A model generated the notes under the pieces. It saw nothing but the letters and a program-made list of their open reading frames with translations. It ran no database searches and was not told the origin of the DNA. A program made the position numbers and the translations under genes. This document shows, one piece after another, positions 1 to 6,369 of a DNA stretch of 44,179 nucleotides (positions are counted from its first letter, which is position 1; every line of letters begins with the position of its first letter). This stretch comes from Bacillota bacterium. GTDB taxonomy: Bacteria > Bacillota > Clostridia > Oscillospirales > Acutalibacteraceae. The stretch lies in NCBI GenBank assembly GCA_022706685.1, contig JAKJCA010000020.1, positions 1 through 44,179 on the forward strand, in the 5' to 3' direction.

Positions 1-237
1 GTCAAACAATGCAAGTATGTTCTATCCGCAATCAAGAAGAACGGCCTCGCAGAGTTTACGCGCCGGGACATCATGCGTATCTGCCGGGGCATCCGGACCG
101 CCGAAGAAGTTCAGCCCGTGCTTGACCGGCTTTCGGAATATGGCTATGTCGCGTCAAAGCCCGTGAGCGGCTACGCCGGCACCGGAAGACCGGCTGCACA
201 GATCTACCTTGTCAATCCGGCAGTCCTGTCCAGCTAA
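1..237 (+). CDS. C-terminal fragment of a replication/primase-type element protein (DUF3987-like?)
   Basis: An open frame enters from the left edge and ends at TAA 235-237, giving 78 residues of a larger protein. The fragment has a winged-helix look: a helix with FTRRDIMRICRG, then VQPVLDRLSEYGYV and a turn rich in Gly/Pro before a beta strand (AQIYLVNP). This kind of tail is common at the C-terminus of DUF3987/YfjI-like proteins of phages and integrative elements, which act in replication of the element. The start lies outside the window, so the catalytic part cannot be judged. The family name is an inference from the tail only; that it is a real gene end is supported by the downstream spacing to the next RBS. 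Confidence 0.55.
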   Translation, partial: VKQCKYVLSAIKKNGLAEFTRRDIMRICRGIRTAEEVQPVLDRLSEYGYVASKPVSGYAGTGRPAAQIYLVNPAVLSS

Positions 238-280
238 TCATGTACCCTCAAAAAAATCATTATATAAAGGAGCAACTACC

Positions 281-619
281 ATGAAGAAAATCGCAAAAAA
301 ACTCATGCCCATTCCTGAGGGCTATGTCGTGTTGACCAAAGAATCCACTAGCGTGAAATCGCAGTGGATTGAACAGGAAAACATCCGCCATTTCCGTTTG
401 GCAGAATACGCTGACGGCACCACCGCGCTCTATCGCGTTTACCACGGCGGAGACCTCAACCATGACTATGAGAGCGTTTTGGTTCAGAAGCTGTACTGCC
501 TGCACTGCGGAGAACCGCTGACCCCAGATTTGGGTTCAGTAACCGGCATCCCTGACCTGTACAACTATCACTGCACCGCTTGCGGACGGAGTATCGAAAT
601 CAGCAAGGAGGATTACTAA
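281..619 (+). CDS. Small zinc-ribbon protein of a mobile element (paralogue of the next gene)
   Basis: This is a 112-residue protein of unknown function. The ATG at 281 follows a good RBS (AAAGGAG), so it is preferred over an upstream in-frame start. The N-terminus contains MPIPEGYVVLT. The C-terminus has two Cys pairs, CLHCG and CTACG, about 30 residues apart, which is a zinc-ribbon arrangement. The next gene has the same plan (LPITEGFAVLT, then CPKCG and a second Cys pair), so the two look like an old tandem duplication. Both sit in the element upstream of the terminase small subunit. A role in DNA or protein binding is only a guess. Confidence 0.7.
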   Translation: MKKIAKKLMPIPEGYVVLTKESTSVKSQWIEQENIRHFRLAEYADGTTALYRVYHGGDLNHDYESVLVQKLYCLHCGEPLTPDLGSVTGIPDLYNYHCTACGRSIEISKEDY

Positions 620-621
620 TT

Positions 622-993
622 ATGGACGAGCATGTACGCATAAAGCAGATTCTTCCCATCACGGAGGGCTTCGCTGTATTAACTCTTGGTGAAGATGAAA
701 ATGGTCACCACTGTTTTCATGATTCAGCGAAGGATGGATGGCATTACTTGTTTGCTCTGGTCGATGGCGGAAAAGACGCTGATGACTATGTTGCTGTCTA
801 TGAGATGGATGCCACAGGCGATGGAGACATCGATGGGTGTGCATATCGCATTGTACCCAAACGCATATGTCCGAAATGCGGTCGCGATACGACGCCAAGC
901 TGGGATGTTAACGACTCGTGGTATCCGACATACAATTGCTTTTGTGGCTATTCCTTCACACCGAGTCAGTTGAAAGAAGGTGAATCGAAATGA
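622..993 (+). CDS. Small zinc-ribbon protein, second tandem copy
   Basis: This 123-residue protein starts at ATG 622, two bases after the previous stop. The RBS AAGGAGG lies within the end of the preceding gene, so the pair is translationally close. It shares the N-terminal motif PITEGFAVLT with its neighbour and has a C-terminal CPKCG plus CFCG pair likely to bind zinc. The middle is acidic (runs of Asp/Gly such as DATGDGDIDG). Function is unknown. The stop overlaps the next start as ATGA at 990-993, so the three genes probably form one transcript. Confidence 0.7.
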   Translation: MDEHVRIKQILPITEGFAVLTLGEDENGHHCFHDSAKDGWHYLFALVDGGKDADDYVAVYEMDATGDGDIDGCAYRIVPKRICPKCGRDTTPSWDVNDSWYPTYNCFCGYSFTPSQLKEGESK

Positions 994-1310
994 TGAAAAA
1001 CGGAAAGCCGTACTCGAATGAGAACGGTGATGTAGATGACGGGCTAATCTCCAGTCACCCGCAAGAGGAAATCGATACGGTCATGAATTGGATTGCCGAG
1101 AGCATCACCCCACGCAAAACGCCGCTTGATGGTCACACCAGCTATGGCATTAAGCATCTGTTGCATCGTGACACAGGCATCTACCTTACCAATAACGAAT
1201 TCAAAGATGCCATGCTTCAAGCAGGCTACGAGCCCGTTGACCCCAATCGACTCAACTGGCATTACCGCATCAGCAAAAAGTCTAAGGCGTTTGCACTGAA
1301 GGTCTGGTAG
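990..1310 (+). CDS. Small phage/element protein of unknown function
   Basis: This 106-residue protein begins with an ATGA overlap (990-993) with the preceding stop and has the RBS GAAGG 9 bases upstream. A second ATG at 993 is possible. The sequence has an acidic N-terminal half and a basic end (HYRISKKSKAFALKVW). A stretch around YGIKHLLHRDTGIYLT followed by NNEFKDAMLQAGYEP reads like a small winged-helix-type fold seen in phage accessory proteins. I do not recognise a named family. It is the last gene of a tight three-gene group ahead of a repeat-rich non-coding stretch. Confidence 0.65.
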   Translation: MMKNGKPYSNENGDVDDGLISSHPQEEIDTVMNWIAESITPRKTPLDGHTSYGIKHLLHRDTGIYLTNNEFKDAMLQAGYEPVDPNRLNWHYRISKKSKAFALKVW

Positions 1311-1318
1311 TCACTTTT

Positions 1319-1340
1319 GTCCTTTTAGTCCGTTTTGTCC
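1319..1340 (+). repeat. GTCC iteron cluster A (three units, 9-bp period)
   Basis: GTCC occurs at 1319, 1328 and 1337, exactly 9 bases apart, in a T-rich context. The same arrangement recurs at 1551-1572. It lies upstream of the terminase small subunit gene, so it may be a protein binding array; the binding protein is unknown. Confidence 0.6.
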
Positions 1341-1362
1341 CGTACATTTGCAGGTGAAAATC

Positions 1363-1527
1363 ATGTGCCCGCTGCGCTGCTGTATGCGGCTCAATGCCAC
1401 GGCAGCGTGGCGGCTCATGGCTTCTGCCTGCGGATACCCTGGGGCGGTTCTATCTCCGGGCAAAACCGGGGCGGACAGCGGCGTGGGGCTCCGTGCATAC
1501 AACAAGCGAAATCAGGAGGGTGATTAA
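1363..1527 (+). CDS. Possible small Cys-rich-start peptide (54 aa)
   Basis: An ORF starts at ATG 1363 after AGGTGA (six bases upstream) and ends at TAA 1525-1527. The peptide begins MCPLRCCMRL and continues with an Ala/Gly-rich stretch. It has a proper RBS but resembles no family I know, and it overlaps one copy of a 23-base direct repeat (1473-1495), so it could be a chance ORF in a regulatory region. Low confidence. Confidence 0.3.
   Translation: MCPLRCCMRLNATAAWRLMASACGYPGAVLSPGKTGADSGVGLRAYNKRNQEGD
1473..1495 (+). repeat. 23-base direct repeat, copy 1
   Basis: The core GGACAGCGGCGTGGGGCT is followed by CCGTG. It matches the copy at 1614-1636 with a single C/T difference. The GGAC at its start is the reverse complement of the GTCC iteron unit. 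Confidence 0.7.
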
Positions 1528-1550
1528 AGAAACATTATAATTTGAGTTTT

Positions 1551-1572
1551 GTCCCTTGTGTCCGTTCTGTCC
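1551..1572 (+). repeat. GTCC iteron cluster B (three units, 9-bp period)
   Basis: GTCC occurs at 1551, 1560 and 1569, again exactly 9 bases apart. It is followed at once by a G-rich tract (AGGGGTGGGGGTATC). The spacing equals cluster A. The stretch 1311-1704 has no convincing large gene and consists of these iterons, the direct repeats and the G tract. Confidence 0.6.
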
Positions 1573-1613
1573 TTAGGGGTGGGGGTATCAAAATCTCTAC
1601 GAATAATTGTTCT

Positions 1614-1636
1614 GGACAGCGGCGTGGGGCTTCGTG
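1614..1636 (+). repeat. 23-base direct repeat, copy 2
   Basis: The core GGACAGCGGCGTGGGGCT is followed by TCGTG and then an A-tract. It matches 1473-1495 with one mismatch. It lies 70 bases upstream of the terminase small subunit start. Confidence 0.7.
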
Positions 1637-1704
1637 TAAAAAAACGCATAAGTTATTAGGGTATTGACCAAAAAGTTTCAAAAATGAAGGAGGATGAGCT
1701 TTTT

Positions 1705-2244
1705 ATGGGAAACAGAGGACCGCAACCCGGCACCGGCGGCAGGCCGAGAAAGCCGCTTGCAGATAAAATGACAGAGGGTCGCAGCAAATACACATCGGTC
1801 GGTATTCCACTGCCGGAGCCGGTAGAGCTGGAAGGCGCGGAGATGCCGCCGCCTCATGAGTTCCTGTCGGACGAGCAGAAAAACGGTCAGGAGCTTGTGG
1901 CAAATGAGATATACAAATCCACATGGGAGTGGCTTCGGAAGTTCCGCTGTGAGCAGATGGTCACCCAGCAGAGCTTGGAGCAGTACGCGGTAGCAGCGGC
2001 TCGTTGGATTCAGTGTGAAAAAGCCATATCGACCTTTGGCTTTCTTGCCAAGCATCCGACCACCGGCGCTCCCATCACATCGCCGTATGTCTCAATGGCA
2101 CGTGAATATTCCAAACATGCCAATGCCTTGTGGAATCAAATATACGCAGTCGTTCGTGAAAACAGTTCTATGGATTGCAGCACGTCTTGGACGCCCGCAG
2201 ACGACGTCATGGAACGCCTGCTCACAATGCGCCGGAGCAAATGA
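1705..2244 (+). CDS. P27-family phage terminase small subunit
   Basis: This 179-residue protein is of the type that recognises phage DNA at the packaging site and recruits the large terminase. The start ATG 1705 is chosen because GGAGG ends 11 bases upstream; an in-frame ATG at 1684 lacks an RBS. The N-terminus MGNRGPQPGTGGRPRKP is typical of P27-type small subunits. A helical middle follows, with EIYKSTWEWLRKF and a stretch around YAVAAARWIQCEKAI, then SPYVSMAREYSKHANALWNQIY, which matches the conserved P27 core. No large terminase, portal or capsid gene follows; instead come small DNA-binding proteins and recombinases. The gene is therefore either a relic of a decayed prophage or a satellite's packaging-redirecting factor. 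Confidence 0.85.
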   Translation: MGNRGPQPGTGGRPRKPLADKMTEGRSKYTSVGIPLPEPVELEGAEMPPPHEFLSDEQKNGQELVANEIYKSTWEWLRKFRCEQMVTQQSLEQYAVAAARWIQCEKAISTFGFLAKHPTTGAPITSPYVSMAREYSKHANALWNQIYAVVRENSSMDCSTSWTPADDVMERLLTMRRSK

Positions 2245-2270
2245 CCTTCGGCGGGAAAAGGAGTGCAGTC

Positions 2271-2651
2271 ATGAGACCATCAGAAATAAAAACCATCACG
2301 GAAATGCGGCTCAACGGGCAGGGAGCGTCGGCGATTGCGGCTGCGCTCCGGCTCTCGCCCAACACGGTCAAGTCATATATCCGCAGGCACCCGGACTTGC
2401 CCGGAACGCACCGCTGCGTCCAATGCGGAAACACATTCTCTCAGCCGACAGGTCGGCGAGAAAAACGGTTTTGCTCGGATAAATGCCGTACCTCATGGTG
2501 GAACGCCCATCAGGAACAAATCAACAAGAAAGCGTGTTACACCCTTATGTGTCAATACTGCGGGAAGGAGTTTGAAAGCTATGGCAACAAAAATCGTAAG
2601 TACTGTTCAAGAGTGTGCTATCAGCAAAGCCGTGGAAAACAGCTCGGATAA
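2271..2651 (+). CDS. HTH plus double zinc-finger DNA-binding protein (sigma-70-like annotation type)
   Basis: This 126-residue protein starts at ATG 2271 after AAAAGGAG. Residues ~5-40 form a helix-turn-helix of the resolvase/sigma-region-4 kind (ITEMRLNGQGASAIAAALRL, then SPNTVKSYIRRHP). Two Cys4 zinc knuckles follow: CVQCG with CSDKC, and CQYCG with CSRVC. It probably binds DNA and may regulate the element or assist recombination. Similar proteins are often labelled RNA polymerase sigma-70 subunit in databases, but no core-binding region is present, so a sigma role is doubtful. Its end overlaps the next gene by 71 bases. Confidence 0.65.
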   Translation: MRPSEIKTITEMRLNGQGASAIAAALRLSPNTVKSYIRRHPDLPGTHRCVQCGNTFSQPTGRREKRFCSDKCRTSWWNAHQEQINKKACYTLMCQYCGKEFESYGNKNRKYCSRVCYQQSRGKQLG

Positions 2652-2814
2652 GTATTCGCCAGATACCCTTATGCGGTATCACACAACCCTTGCCCTCATT
2701 GATGGGCTGGTAGCGGACGGCTGCTTCACGCAGGCCGATAAGCGCAAAGCATACACAATAATCAATCAGAAATACGGCCTATCTTCGGACAGTATATATG
2801 CCGAAATCGCTTGA
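2581..2814 (+). CDS. SHOCT-like domain protein, out-of-frame overlap with previous gene
   Basis: This 77-residue protein starts at ATG 2581 with GGGAAGGAG about 10 bases upstream; both lie inside the preceding gene, in another frame. The C-terminal half (LIDGLVADGCFTQADKRKAY then TIINQKYGL) fits the SHOCT (short C-terminal) helical hairpin seen next to element recombinases. It has no catalytic residues. Its place between the HTH/zinc-finger protein and the recombinase pair suggests an accessory role in excision or oligomerisation; this is inference only. Confidence 0.65.
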   Translation: MATKIVSTVQECAISKAVENSSDKYSPDTLMRYHTTLALIDGLVADGCFTQADKRKAYTIINQKYGLSSDSIYAEIA

Positions 2815-2875
2815 TATGTACCGCCTTTAGAGCAATATATAGAGTACCAAATATTGATACAAGGGAGGGAAAAAC

Positions 2876-4174
2876 ATGGAACGAAGCATTACACAGACTA
2901 CCTTTTTGAAACCGCCGTCAAAACAGCTGACCCGGGTCGCAGGGTATGCGAGAGTATCCTCCGGCAAGGACGCGATGCTCCATTCACTTGCTGCACAGGT
3001 CAGCTACTACAGTGATTACATTCAGAAGCACCGAGGCTGGTCTTACGTCGGCGTCTATGCCGATGAAGCGAAAACAGGAACAAAGGATTCACGCGATAAC
3101 TTCCAACGCCTGCTTGCCGACTGCCATACCGGGAAAATCGATTTAATTATTACGAAGTCGATTTCACGCTTCGCTCGGAACACGGTCACCTTACTGGAAA
3201 CGGTACGGGAGCTGAAGGGGCTCGGCATCGACGTGTGGTTCGAGGAACAAAACATTCATACCATGAGTGCCGATGGAGAGCTGATGCTCTCCATTTTGGC
3301 GTCTTATGCCCAAGAGGAGAGCCGCTCGGCAAGCGAGAACCAGAAATGGCGCGTCAAACGCAATTTTGAGGACGGCATACCGTGGAACGGCACCATGCTC
3401 GGCTATCGCCACAATGACGGTAAGTTGACAGTCGTACCGGAGGAAGCAGAAACCGTCAGAATGATTTTCGATTATTATATCACAGGCATGGGCGTAACGG
3501 CTGTTATGAAAACGCTGAATGCAAATCATATTAAAACACGCTACGGCAATCCGTGGTGCAAAAGCAGCGTGATGACGGTATTACGCAATTACACCTACAC
3601 CGGAAACCTTCTGCTTCAGACCACATTCCGCGAAGATTATCTCACCAAGCGGACGCTCATCAACAACGGTGAGCTGCCGCAGTACCACGCCGAGAATGCT
3701 CATGAAGCCATCATCCCGCTGGAGACCTTCAATGCGGTACAGGCAGAGATAGCGCGACGGGCGGCAAAGCATACGCACCCCGGCAGTCCTCAGAAAGTTT
3801 ACCCCTTTACGGGTCTTCTCACCTGCGACATTTGCGGGAAACATTATCGCAGAAAGGTCACTGCCGCCGGACCCGTGTGGATATGTGCCACCTACAATAC
3901 ACTCGGCAAGGCAGCCTGCCCTTCCAAGCAGATACCGGAGGAAACACTGATAGCGGTAACCGCCGAGGTCATGGGCACAGATAACTTTAATGCAGAAGCT
4001 CTCCACAATAAAATAACGGATATCAGAGTGGCAGAGGGCAACACCTTGGTATTCTGCTTCAAGGACGGCACAGAAGCCGTTAAACGATGGGCAGACCGTT
4101 CCAGAGTGGAGAGCTGGACGCCTGAGATGCGGGATGCCGCCAGAAAGAAAACATTGGAGCGAGGTGAGCGTTGA
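2876..4174 (+). CDS. Large serine recombinase, short form (432 aa)
   Basis: A site-specific recombinase of the resolvase/invertase superfamily that would integrate or excise the element. RBS GGGAGGG lies just before ATG 2876. The N-terminal catalytic domain (~20-160) has GYARVSS with the nucleophile Ser28, the ITKSISRFARN arginine motif and QEESRSASEN. A recombinase domain follows (~165-290), then a zinc ribbon (CDICGKHYRR with CATYNTLGKAAC, ~322-350). Unlike the next gene it lacks the long coiled coil after the ribbon, which in this family controls directionality. It is translationally coupled (TGATG overlap) to the second recombinase, so the two may act together. Confidence 0.93.
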   Translation: MERSITQTTFLKPPSKQLTRVAGYARVSSGKDAMLHSLAAQVSYYSDYIQKHRGWSYVGVYADEAKTGTKDSRDNFQRLLADCHTGKIDLIITKSISRFARNTVTLLETVRELKGLGIDVWFEEQNIHTMSADGELMLSILASYAQEESRSASENQKWRVKRNFEDGIPWNGTMLGYRHNDGKLTVVPEEAETVRMIFDYYITGMGVTAVMKTLNANHIKTRYGNPWCKSSVMTVLRNYTYTGNLLLQTTFREDYLTKRTLINNGELPQYHAENAHEAIIPLETFNAVQAEIARRAAKHTHPGSPQKVYPFTGLLTCDICGKHYRRKVTAAGPVWICATYNTLGKAACPSKQIPEETLIAVTAEVMGTDNFNAEALHNKITDIRVAEGNTLVFCFKDGTEAVKRWADRSRVESWTPEMRDAARKKTLERGER

Positions 4175-5760
4175 TGGCAGCAAAGAATATTACAATTATT
4201 CCGGCAACAAAGATGATGCATACGGGTCTGCCACGCAATGCCGCAGTCAAAAAACGTGTTGCCGGTTATGCCCGCGTCTCCACCGACAGCGAGGAACAGC
4301 AGACAAGCTACGAGGCGCAGGTGGATTACTACACCAAATACATCCAGTCAAAGCCTGAGTGGACATTCGTCAAGGTCTATACGGACGAGGGCATTTCGGC
4401 ATTGAACACCAAGCACAGAGATGGTTTCAACGAGATGATTGCCGATGCTCTGGACGGTAAAATCGACCTTATAGTTACAAAATCCGTCAGCCGCTTCGCC
4501 CGTAATACGGTCGACAGCCTTACCACGGTGCGAAAACTCAAGGAAAAGGGCATCGAGGTATATTTCGAGAAGGAGGGTATCGCCACCCTCGACAGCAAGG
4601 GCGAGCTGCTCATCACCATCATGTCTTCGTTGGCACAGGAAGAAAGCCGGAGCATTTCCGAGAACGTCACATGGGGTCAGCGGAAGCGTTTTGCTGACGG
4701 CAAGGTCAGCGTTGCTTATGGGAAGTTTCTCGGATACTGCAAGGGCGCAGACGGCATTATGGAGATTGTGCCGGAGGAAGCAGAAACCGTGCGAAGTATC
4801 TACCGCCAGTTCATTCAGGGCAAGACCACAAATGCGATAGCTGCCAGCCTCACAAGGAACGGTGTTCCCACACCGGGTGGTAAAGAAAAGTGGCAGGCCA
4901 CCACGATTGAGAGCATTCTTACCAATGAGAAGTACAAAGGCTCGGCGCTCCTGCAAAAGAAGTTTACAACAAATTTTTTGACAAAAAAGATGAAGCCCAA
5001 CGAGGGTGAGGTTCCTCAGTTCTATGTTGAAAACAGTCATCCGGCGATTATTTGTCCGGAGGAATGGGATAGAGTCCAGAACGAAATGCTACGAAGGAAA
5101 GCTACCGGGCGACATCAAAACAGCCTAAGCCCATTCTCGGCAAAGCTTATCTGCGGAGACTGCGGTGAGTATTATGGCTCAAAGGTATGGCATTCCAACA
5201 GCAAGTACCGCCGTACCATTTGGCAGTGCAACGGCAAATTCAAGGGTGTCGAAAAATGCCGAACCCCTCATTTATATGAAGATGACATAAAGGCGATGTT
5301 CTTGAAGGCGGTCAGCGAGTTGATGATTGACCGCGAGGCTCTCATCGATGATGGCAGGGTTCTGCATACGGCATTCACTGATTTCAATGCCATCGATAAG
5401 GAAGTCGCAGAGATAACCAGTGAGATTGATGTGCTTTCCGGGCTGGTACAGAAGCTGGTTGACGAGAACGCCAGTACCACACTCGACCAGACGGAATACC
5501 GAAGCCGCTACGATGGCTATATCGACCGCTACGACAAGGCAAAAAAGCGGCTGGCGGCATTACAGGAACAGCGTCAGCTTCAGGAGCTCAAGGGCGATAT
5601 TCTGAGCGGATTCCTCTTTGAGCTCGGTGAACTGTACGACCTGCCGATGGTATTCAAGGACGAAACATGGAACGCTCTGGTCGATCATGTGACCGTCCAC
5701 AAGGGCGGCAGAGTAGTTTTCACCTTCAAGAACGGCACCGAGGTCACGGAAATGCTGTAA
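4174..5760 (+). CDS. Large serine recombinase with coiled coil (528 aa)
   Basis: A second large serine recombinase. ATG 4174 shares one base with the previous stop (TGATG), and GAGGTGA at 4161-4167 is the RBS; TTG 4171 is an alternative. Catalytic domain: GYARVSTDSEEQQTSYEAQ with the nucleophile near Ser36, then VTKSVSRFARNTVDSL and QEESRSISENV. Next come the recombinase domain, a zinc ribbon (CGDCGEYYGS with a second Cys pair near CNGKFKGVEKC) and a coiled coil (~400-480, including DKAKKRLAALQEQRQLQELK). The C-terminal strand GGRVVFTFKNGTEV also ends the first recombinase in degenerate form (NTLVFCFKDGTEA), so the pair are paralogues. A terminator lies directly downstream. Confidence 0.95.
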   Translation: MAAKNITIIPATKMMHTGLPRNAAVKKRVAGYARVSTDSEEQQTSYEAQVDYYTKYIQSKPEWTFVKVYTDEGISALNTKHRDGFNEMIADALDGKIDLIVTKSVSRFARNTVDSLTTVRKLKEKGIEVYFEKEGIATLDSKGELLITIMSSLAQEESRSISENVTWGQRKRFADGKVSVAYGKFLGYCKGADGIMEIVPEEAETVRSIYRQFIQGKTTNAIAASLTRNGVPTPGGKEKWQATTIESILTNEKYKGSALLQKKFTTNFLTKKMKPNEGEVPQFYVENSHPAIICPEEWDRVQNEMLRRKATGRHQNSLSPFSAKLICGDCGEYYGSKVWHSNSKYRRTIWQCNGKFKGVEKCRTPHLYEDDIKAMFLKAVSELMIDREALIDDGRVLHTAFTDFNAIDKEVAEITSEIDVLSGLVQKLVDENASTTLDQTEYRSRYDGYIDRYDKAKKRLAALQEQRQLQELKGDILSGFLFELGELYDLPMVFKDETWNALVDHVTVHKGGRVVFTFKNGTEVTEML

Positions 5761-5783
5761 AAACAGCATCATTATATTATGAA

Positions 5784-5810
5784 AGTCCTCTTTTAAACAG
5801 AGGGCTTTTC
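5784..5810 (+). terminator. Rho-independent terminator of the recombinase operon
   Basis: The stem AGTCCTCT / AGAGGGCT (8 pairs, one G-T) with a 7-base loop is followed by TTTT. It lies 23 bases after the recombinase stop. Confidence 0.75.
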
Positions 5811-5813
5811 TCT

Positions 5814-5836
5814 CACCCTCGGTTGAATCGAGGGTG
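5814..5836. repeat. Perfect 8-bp inverted repeat after the recombinases
   Basis: CACCCTCG and CGAGGGTG flank a 7-base loop. There is no T-run after it, so it is unlikely to be a terminator. It may be a recombinase-binding or attachment-site element; this is unproven. Confidence 0.45.
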
Positions 5837-6010
5837 CTCTATGGTAAACTAATCGAAAAACGATAGCCAAGTCAAAAAACGAATTGAAGCGTATATGTGG
5901 TGATTAGTCAAGAATACTCACTACGTAAAATACTATATATTGTGGTTCATAAAGAACAGCGGGTGCATTGATTTGATGAAAATCCCAGTATTACAGCCTT
6001 TTCTGGGCAT
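5837..6010. other. AT-rich junction stretch, no gene; element end / att site expected here
   Basis: No RBS-led ORF or RNA gene is seen. The stretch lies between the recombinase terminator and the host tRNA terminator, so the right attachment site (attR) should be inside it. The crossover point cannot be placed without the left end or an empty-site sequence. Confidence 0.45.
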
Positions 6011-6011
6011 A

Positions 6012-6056
6012 AAAAAACGTTAAGGTAACTGATACGATTGTATCAATTACCTTAAC
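6012..6056 (-). terminator. Terminator of the tRNA-Leu operon
   Basis: A 17-bp inverted repeat with one mismatch (GTTAAGGTAA...TTACCTTAAC around GATT) is followed on the minus strand by a run of seven T. It lies just downstream of tRNA-Leu(CAG). Confidence 0.85.
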
Positions 6057-6061
6057 TGTTA

Positions 6062-6148
6062 TGGTGCGGGTAACAGGACTTGAACCTGCACATCCTTGCG
6101 AACATTAGAACCTGAATCTAACGCGTCTGCCAATTCCGCCATACCCGC
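6062..6148 (-). tRNA. tRNA-Leu (anticodon CAG)
   Basis: It folds as a class II tRNA. The acceptor GCGGGTA pairs with TACCCGC, the D-arm carries GGCGGAATTGGCAGAC, the anticodon stem TTAGA/TCTAA encloses TTCAGGT (CAG), there is a long variable arm, a TTCAAGT T-loop and an encoded CCA. It reads CUG. Confidence 0.97.
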
Positions 6149-6189
6149 TTTTTGAGTTGCGCGGCGGGTTCCGTCAGGAGCCCGCCGGA

Positions 6190-6274
6190 TGGTGCGAGAG
6201 ACGGGACTTGAACCCGTACGGGATTTACCACACGCCCCTCAAACGTGCGCGTCTGCCGATTCCGCCACTCTCGC
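6190..6274 (-). tRNA. tRNA-Leu (anticodon GAG)
   Basis: Class II tRNA: acceptor GCGAGAG/CTCTCGC, anticodon stem CACGT/GCGTG with loop TTGAGGG (GAG), a long variable arm and an encoded CCA. It reads CUC/CUU. It is transcribed first, ahead of tRNA-Leu(CAG) with 41 bases between them. Confidence 0.96.
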
Positions 6275-6289
6275 CCGATGACGAATCGT

Positions 6290-6319
6290 ATTATAGCAAA
6301 GGCCCGGGGAAAGTGTCAA
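6290..6319 (-). promoter_or_regulatory. Consensus promoter of the tRNA-Leu pair
   Basis: On the minus strand TTGACA (6314-6319) and TATAAT (6290-6295) are separated by 18 bases, ending 16 bases before the first tRNA. Confidence 0.9.
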
Positions 6320-6323
6320 GCGC

Positions 6324-6353
6324 AAAAAAACAAGATTTTGCCGCTGTGCGGCA
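6324..6353 (-). terminator. Possible terminator after potD
   Basis: The hairpin TGCCGC-ACA-GCGGCA is followed, after eight bases, by seven T on the minus strand. It sits between the potD stop and the tRNA promoter. The gap before the T-run lowers confidence. Confidence 0.5.
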
Positions 6354-6369
6354 GACGGTTTGGCCTTTC

